DNA from: Atopobium sp. UBA6362
GTDB lineage: Bacteria; Actinomycetota; Coriobacteriia; Coriobacteriales; Atopobiaceae
Assembly (NCBI GenBank): GCA_002440065.1
Contig: DJRK01000120.1
Coordinates: 268-9,838, forward strand
Reading direction: 5' to 3'
DNA length: 9,571 bases
Of the stretch, positions 6,613 through 9,571 are shown in pieces. The number at the start of each line of letters is the position of its first letter. Within the stretch, counting starts at the first letter, position 1. A program made the position numbers and the translations under genes. Below the pieces are notes generated by a model. It ran no database searches, was not told where the DNA came from, and saw nothing but the letters and a program-made list of their open reading frames with translations.

Positions 6613-7011
6613 ATGAAGAAGAAGGTCGTCTGCTATCTTGCCCTGGTCATCGCCGTTCTCCTGATCGTGACGGGGATTCTCTACGGCGCGAACGCGACCG
6701 TGGTCAACAACTTCGTCGCCACCGTCGAGGTGTGCGCCATCGCCGCGGCAGCCTGCCTTGCGGTGTTCTCCTTCGTCGGTGCCGCCTGGGCCGACCTCGG
6801 CAACCTCGTTGCCGTTCCGCTCACGGCGGCCGCGCTCGTGCAGCTGCTCGTGAGCTCCATCAACACCATCGCCGACGTTACGAGCGGCATTACCATGTTC
6901 GGCTCCCAGGGCGGCATCGAATGGATCATCCAGGTAGCCGTGCTCCTGGCCATCGCCCTCGTGGCCGAGATCGTCTCCTGTTTCATGAGCAGGGACCCCA
7001 AAGTCGCCTAG
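6613..7011 (+). CDS. 132-aa four-helix membrane protein, last gene of the GH3 operon
   Basis: I do not recognise a named family. The ATG at 6613 lies one base after the GH3 stop, with AGGGAGG inside the GH3 3' end as ribosome-binding site, so translation is probably coupled. Basic start (MKKK), then four predicted membrane helices at about 5-25, 36-58, 62-85 and 103-125. Between helices 3 and 4 is a loop with SGITMFGSQGG, and the tail is short and charged (SRDPKVA). No catalytic or binding motif is visible. Its tight coupling to a membrane-anchored glycosidase suggests a role in placing or stabilising the enzyme, or in handling its product at the membrane; that is inference from context. The terminator at 7048-7082 follows directly. 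A short inverted repeat ggctag/ctagcc (7011-7016, 7030-7035) overlaps its stop codon. Confidence 0.85.
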   Translation: MKKKVVCYLALVIAVLLIVTGILYGANATVVNNFVATVEVCAIAAAACLAVFSFVGAAWADLGNLVAVPLTAAALVQLLVSSINTIADVTSGITMFGSQGGIEWIIQVAVLLAIALVAEIVSCFMSRDPKVA

Positions 7012-7047
7012 GCTAGCCCCCTCTTCCCACTAGCCAGGTCATAGAAA

Positions 7048-7082
7048 CGGCGGCGAGAACCCGGTTCTCGTCGCCGCTTTTT
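7048..7082 (+). terminator. Intrinsic terminator of the GH3 operon
   Basis: Stem arms 7048-7060 and 7064-7076 (cggcggcgagaac with a near-perfect complement, one G-U-type pair), a three-base loop, and a T-run at 7078-7082. It starts 37 bases after the last stop codon of the operon. The T-run is only on the plus strand side, so termination of the opposing kinase 2 operon here would be weaker. Confidence 0.9.
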
Positions 7083-7084
7083 AT

Positions 7085-7222
7085 AAACTCTGACTTTTCC
7101 GCCATTTGTACAAACTCGTCGAGTAGCGAGGCTGATTCTCGTCACGCCAACTGGGCTTTTGTGGGCGGAAAACGTCTCTATACTCGAGGGTTCCGTTACA
7201 AATGTCGGAAAAGTCAGAGTTT
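7085..7222. repeat. Structured intergenic repeat, copy B (downstream of kinase 2)
   Basis: Outer arms 7085-7110 and 7197-7222 are inverted repeats identical at 25 of 26 positions (aaactctgacttttccg... against ...cggaaaagtcagagttt). Inner blocks cgagtag (7120-7126) and tactcg (7181-7186) extend the symmetry to about 42 bases per arm. The loop has gggcttttgtgg (7153-7164) and gaaaacg (7168-7174), shared at identical spacing with copy A (954-1101). The arms themselves differ in sequence from those of copy A. It starts 3 bases after the terminator T-run and ends 29 bases past the kinase 2 stop. The rest of the 7012-7250 gap holds the terminator and otherwise nothing recognisable. Could be a folded RNA, an attenuator, or a MITE-like element. 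Confidence 0.75.
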
Positions 7223-7250
7223 GTTGCGGAACGGGCTTCCGACCCGCCGA

Positions 7251-8591
7251 TCACCCCTTTGCCGACACCGGAATGAGCGCGTCCAAGTGGAAAATGTCCC
7301 CGGTCGCGCCGCAGGTCAGCGAGCCGCCGGCGGATTCGGCGATCATGCGCATGCTTCGGGTGCCGAACCCGTGGTTGGCCCCGTCGGCCTTGCGGGTCAG
7401 GGGCAGCCCCTCGCTCCCGAACTCGACCTGTCCGTCGAAGTAGTTCTCCACGTGGATGGACACCATGTCGCCCACGCGCCTCACCACGAGGCCGATGCTG
7501 CGCCGCTCCGGGTCGCCCAGGCGCTCGACCGCCTCGATGGCGTTGTCGAGTGCGTTGCCGAAGAACGAGTACAAGTCGGCGGGCTCGACGAAGCCAAGCG
7601 CCTCCCCGTCGGCGATGCAGCTCAAGGTGATGCCGTGCTTCTCGCAGTAAAGGCTCTTCTCGGTGAGGATTGTGTCGAGCGCGTCGTTGCCGCTCTTGAC
7701 CACCGAGTCGTAGACGCCGACCTCGCGGGAGATCTCGTCGAGCACGCGGCCGTCGACGGCGGCCCCTCCCGCTGCCAGCGCGCGGATCTGGTGCTTGAGG
7801 TCGTGACACTTTATGTTGATGGCCTCGATGTTCTCGCGGCTCATCTCGTACTGCCGGGCCTCGGCGGCGCGCAGCCGCTCGATGGCCGCCATGCTCATCT
7901 GCAGGCGCCGCACGTAGACGATCTCGAATGCCGAGTACATGATGTATACGCAAAGCAGCAGGTAGACGGTCGAGAGCGTGTTGGCGTCATACGCGGGCAC
8001 GCCGAGGTCGGGCACGACGACGTCCTTGACCACGAGGTCGAGCACCATGTTCACCACGATGACGAGAGCCGTTGCGAGGACCATGACGGGGTCGTCGATC
8101 TGGAGCAGGCCGGTCTTCTCGATGCGCTTGATCAGGAGTGGGTACGCCAGCGCGTAGACGAGAAGCGAGAGGGTCCAGTAGCGAACCGACCCCTCGAGCA
8201 ACGTCGCGGGATAGGCCGAGACGGGCCAGAGGACGCTGAGGGTGCGCTCGGCCGCCGAGGAGAGGTTCTCGAGCGAGTATGCCATCGAGCAGCAGAAGAC
8301 CGAGGTCCACAGGGGGCACTCGTACACGCATCGTTGCGCCACGACCGCCAGCGCGAGTTCGCCGACGAACGTGAGGACCGCGACGAGCAGCGAGAGGTCA
8401 TCCGTCAGGGTGGGGAAGACCGAGAAGCCCATCGACACGCTTGCCGCCGCGATGGCCGCCACGCAGGTGAGCACGAGCGCGGCGCGGGTTCGGGACCGGG
8501 GGCGTTTGGTCAGCGTGTACGAGAAGAGCCAGACCGCTAGCGCCAACTTGACGATGGAGTAGGCGGAAAGCCACGTGACCCCGAGCGTCAT
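7251..8591 (-). CDS. GHKL sensor histidine kinase, membrane-bound (kinase 2)
   Basis: A 446-aa paralogue of kinase 1. The N-terminal ~225 residues hold about six membrane helices (for example around 8-26, 37-54, 66-85, 139-155, 170-187, 207-225) without a separate sensor domain. The H-box is INIKCHDLKHQIR with probable phospho-acceptor H263, the N-box GNALDNAIEAV (345-355), and the G-box DGANHGFGTRSM (403-414). IEAINIKCHD and SCIADG occur unchanged in both kinases, whereas the membrane regions share little, so the two probably respond to different signals or signal variants. The ATG at 8591 overlaps the preceding regulator stop as TGATG, exactly as in the first pair; the 12 bases around the junction (catcagatgctc on plus) are identical in both loci. 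Its partner should be the LytTR regulator encoded directly upstream. Confidence 0.9.
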   Translation of the reverse strand: MTLGVTWLSAYSIVKLALAVWLFSYTLTKRPRSRTRAALVLTCVAAIAAASVSMGFSVFPTLTDDLSLLVAVLTFVGELALAVVAQRCVYECPLWTSVFCCSMAYSLENLSSAAERTLSVLWPVSAYPATLLEGSVRYWTLSLLVYALAYPLLIKRIEKTGLLQIDDPVMVLATALVIVVNMVLDLVVKDVVVPDLGVPAYDANTLSTVYLLLCVYIMYSAFEIVYVRRLQMSMAAIERLRAAEARQYEMSRENIEAINIKCHDLKHQIRALAAGGAAVDGRVLDEISREVGVYDSVVKSGNDALDTILTEKSLYCEKHGITLSCIADGEALGFVEPADLYSFFGNALDNAIEAVERLGDPERRSIGLVVRRVGDMVSIHVENYFDGQVEFGSEGLPLTRKADGANHGFGTRSMRMIAESAGGSLTCGATGDIFHLDALIPVSAKG

Positions 8592-9571
8592 CAGATGCTC
8601 CCGCCGAGGAAACCCGTGATGGTGGCCACGGCCTCGCGCTTCCGGGAGCGGCTGAAGAACAGCTCCTGCCCGCCGTGCGTTCTGAGGGATCCGCCGTGGA
8701 CGGAGCGGATCCGGTTCATGTTCACCAGGCAGCTGTTCGAGATCCGCACGAACGGGCCGCCCGCAACCTCCTCTTCGAAGGCCCTCGGGCTGCCGTAGAC
8801 CACGAGCGGCTCGTCCTCGTTTGCGAGGTGGTAGGAGAGGTCGTGCTTGTTGACCTCCACGTACTCGATGTCGGACAGGTTGGCCACGCGGATGCCGTCC
8901 CTGGTGTTGATGACGACGCTGCGCTCGCCGTTGCGGGCGATGCGCCGCATGGCGCGCTCCATGCGCATGCGGAAGTTGAAGTACGTTACGGGCTTGACGA
9001 TGAAGTCGAGGGCGTCGACCTCGTAGCCCTTCACGGCGTATTGCGCGAGGTTGGTCACAAAGATGATGGGCGTCTCGGAGTCGTAGGTGCGCATGAGGTG
9101 CGCGGCCTCCATGCCGTTGATCCCCGGCATCTGGATGTCCATCAGCACGACATCGTACTGCCCTGCTTTCAGCTTTTCCACGCAGGCTTCGCCGTTTTGG
9201 GCCCGTTCCACATCGTACCCGGCCATTTTCAGCAGTTCCATGGCGATCTCAGCGTTCAGATCGTTGTCCTCGGCCAGCAGGATCCGCTTCACAGCGTTCT
9301 TCCCGGCCTCCGGACAGGCTGCTGCGGGCGTTTCCACCTTTTCCGCCTCGGGCGCGATCCGGCATTCCAGCCGGATGGTCACCCGGGTGCCCTTGCCCAG
9401 CTCGCTTTCAATTTTGATCGTGCCGCCCAACTGGTCCATGTTCTTTTTCACGATGGCCATGCCGAGGCCGGTGCCCTGAATGCCGCTCTCAGTGGTGTTT
9501 TTCTCCCGCTCAAACTGGTCGAAAATGTGAGGCAGGAACTCCGCTGAGATGCCAATGCCGTTGTCCTGCAC
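8591..9571 (-). CDS. Chimeric protein: histidine-kinase ATPase C-terminus - receiver - LytTR DNA-binding domain (regulator 2, 5' truncated)
   Basis: The frame is open to the window edge, so the true start lies outside; 326 codons are visible. Residues 1-70 are the end of an HATPase domain (QDNGIGIS, then GTGLGMAIVKK as G2 box). Residues 71-94 are a linker. Residues 96-205 form a receiver (EDND acidic pocket at 101-104, phospho-acceptor D145, T173, K193). Residues about 218-320 are LytTR. From residue ~144 onward it is very close to regulator 1 (shared MRTYD, FVTNLAQYAV, GYEVDALDFIVKP). Before that it reads as a hybrid histidine kinase plus its receiver. Codon use switches at the same point: upstream arginines are all CGG and GAA/AAA are common, whereas downstream CGC, GAG and AAG dominate as in the rest of the window. 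It is either a real recombinant or an assembly chimera. The normal gene would be a ~240-aa REC-LytTR partner of kinase 2. Confidence 0.85.
   Translation of the reverse strand: MQDNGIGISAEFLPHIFDQFEREKNTTESGIQGTGLGMAIVKKNMDQLGGTIKIESELGKGTRVTIRLECRIAPEAEKVETPAAACPEAGKNAVKRILLAEDNDLNAEIAMELLKMAGYDVERAQNGEACVEKLKAGQYDVVLMDIQMPGINGMEAAHLMRTYDSETPIIFVTNLAQYAVKGYEVDALDFIVKPVTYFNFRMRMERAMRRIARNGERSVVINTRDGIRVANLSDIEYVEVNKHDLSYHLANEDEPLVVYGSPRAFEEEVAGGPFVRISNSCLVNMNRIRSVHGGSLRTHGGQELFFSRSRKREAVATITGFLGGSI
9101..9142 (-). other. Probable recombination or assembly junction inside the receiver motif
   Basis: This is the segment encoding MDIQMPGINGMEAA. The motif is conserved in both parent families (regulator 1 has MDIDLPGINGMEAA), and codon usage and protein affinity change across it. 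The exact breakpoint cannot be placed within the shared motif. Confidence 0.7.

Noticed and set aside
4251..6614. A 787-codon open frame antisense to the GH3 gene
   Set aside because: It mirrors the GH3 coding sequence, is made of low-complexity V/G/L/D-rich protein, has no domain motifs and is a usual by-product of GC-rich coding DNA.
7165..7190. Possible plus-strand promoter with tatact inside copy B
   Set aside because: The only -35-like hexamer upstream is 14 bases away, too close, and transcription would run antisense into the kinase 2 gene without a target.
7161..8540. A 459-codon plus-strand frame opposite kinase 2
   Set aside because: It is the complement shadow of a kinase gene with complete H-, N- and G-boxes; no independent coding evidence.

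Overview
The window is GC-rich bacterial DNA with near-exclusive G/C third codon positions. The mix of gene families (GlnQ-like ABC transporter, EngB, GHKL kinase plus LytTR regulator pairs, a Tat-exported GH3 glycosidase) best fits a gut Coriobacteriia (Actinomycetota) genome of the Collinsella/Olsenella type. This assignment is from style and protein families, not from a database search. The last ~430 bases (about 9140-9571) have clearly different codon usage and look like DNA from a Firmicutes/Oscillospiraceae-type donor.

Layout. (1) 1-231: 3' end of a polar amino acid ABC transporter ATPase gene, convergent with engB (279-866, minus), an essential ribosome-assembly GTPase. A palindromic repeat between them overlaps the engB stop codon. 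(2) 1116-3145, minus strand: a two-gene two-component operon, LytTR response regulator then GHKL histidine kinase, joined by a TGATG stop/start overlap, with a good sigma70-type promoter at 3169-3197. (3) 3378-7011, plus strand and divergent from that promoter: a compact operon of a 51-aa membrane peptide, a 1021-aa domain-permuted GH3 glycoside hydrolase with a Tat signal and a C-terminal membrane anchor, and a 132-aa four-helix membrane protein. It ends at a strong intrinsic terminator (7048-7082). (4) 7251-9571, minus strand: a second, paralogous regulator-kinase pair with the same TGATG overlap. Its regulator gene is fused in frame to the C-terminal part of a hybrid histidine kinase and receiver, joined inside the conserved receiver phosphorylation motif.

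Just downstream of each kinase gene lies a ~140-bp structured repeat (954-1101 and 7085-7222). The two share an identically spaced core and outer arms that pair with themselves but differ between copies. The unit [LytTR regulator - GHKL kinase - structured repeat] thus occurs twice in direct orientation around the GH3 operon.

Working model (inference): the kinases sense an external signal, probably a peptide or sugar-related cue, and the LytTR regulators control the neighbouring glycosidase cassette. The cassette puts a folded GH3 enzyme on the outer face of the membrane with two small membrane partners. No RNA genes, CRISPR arrays, transposase genes or origins were recognised. No gene-free stretch exceeds 300 bases.
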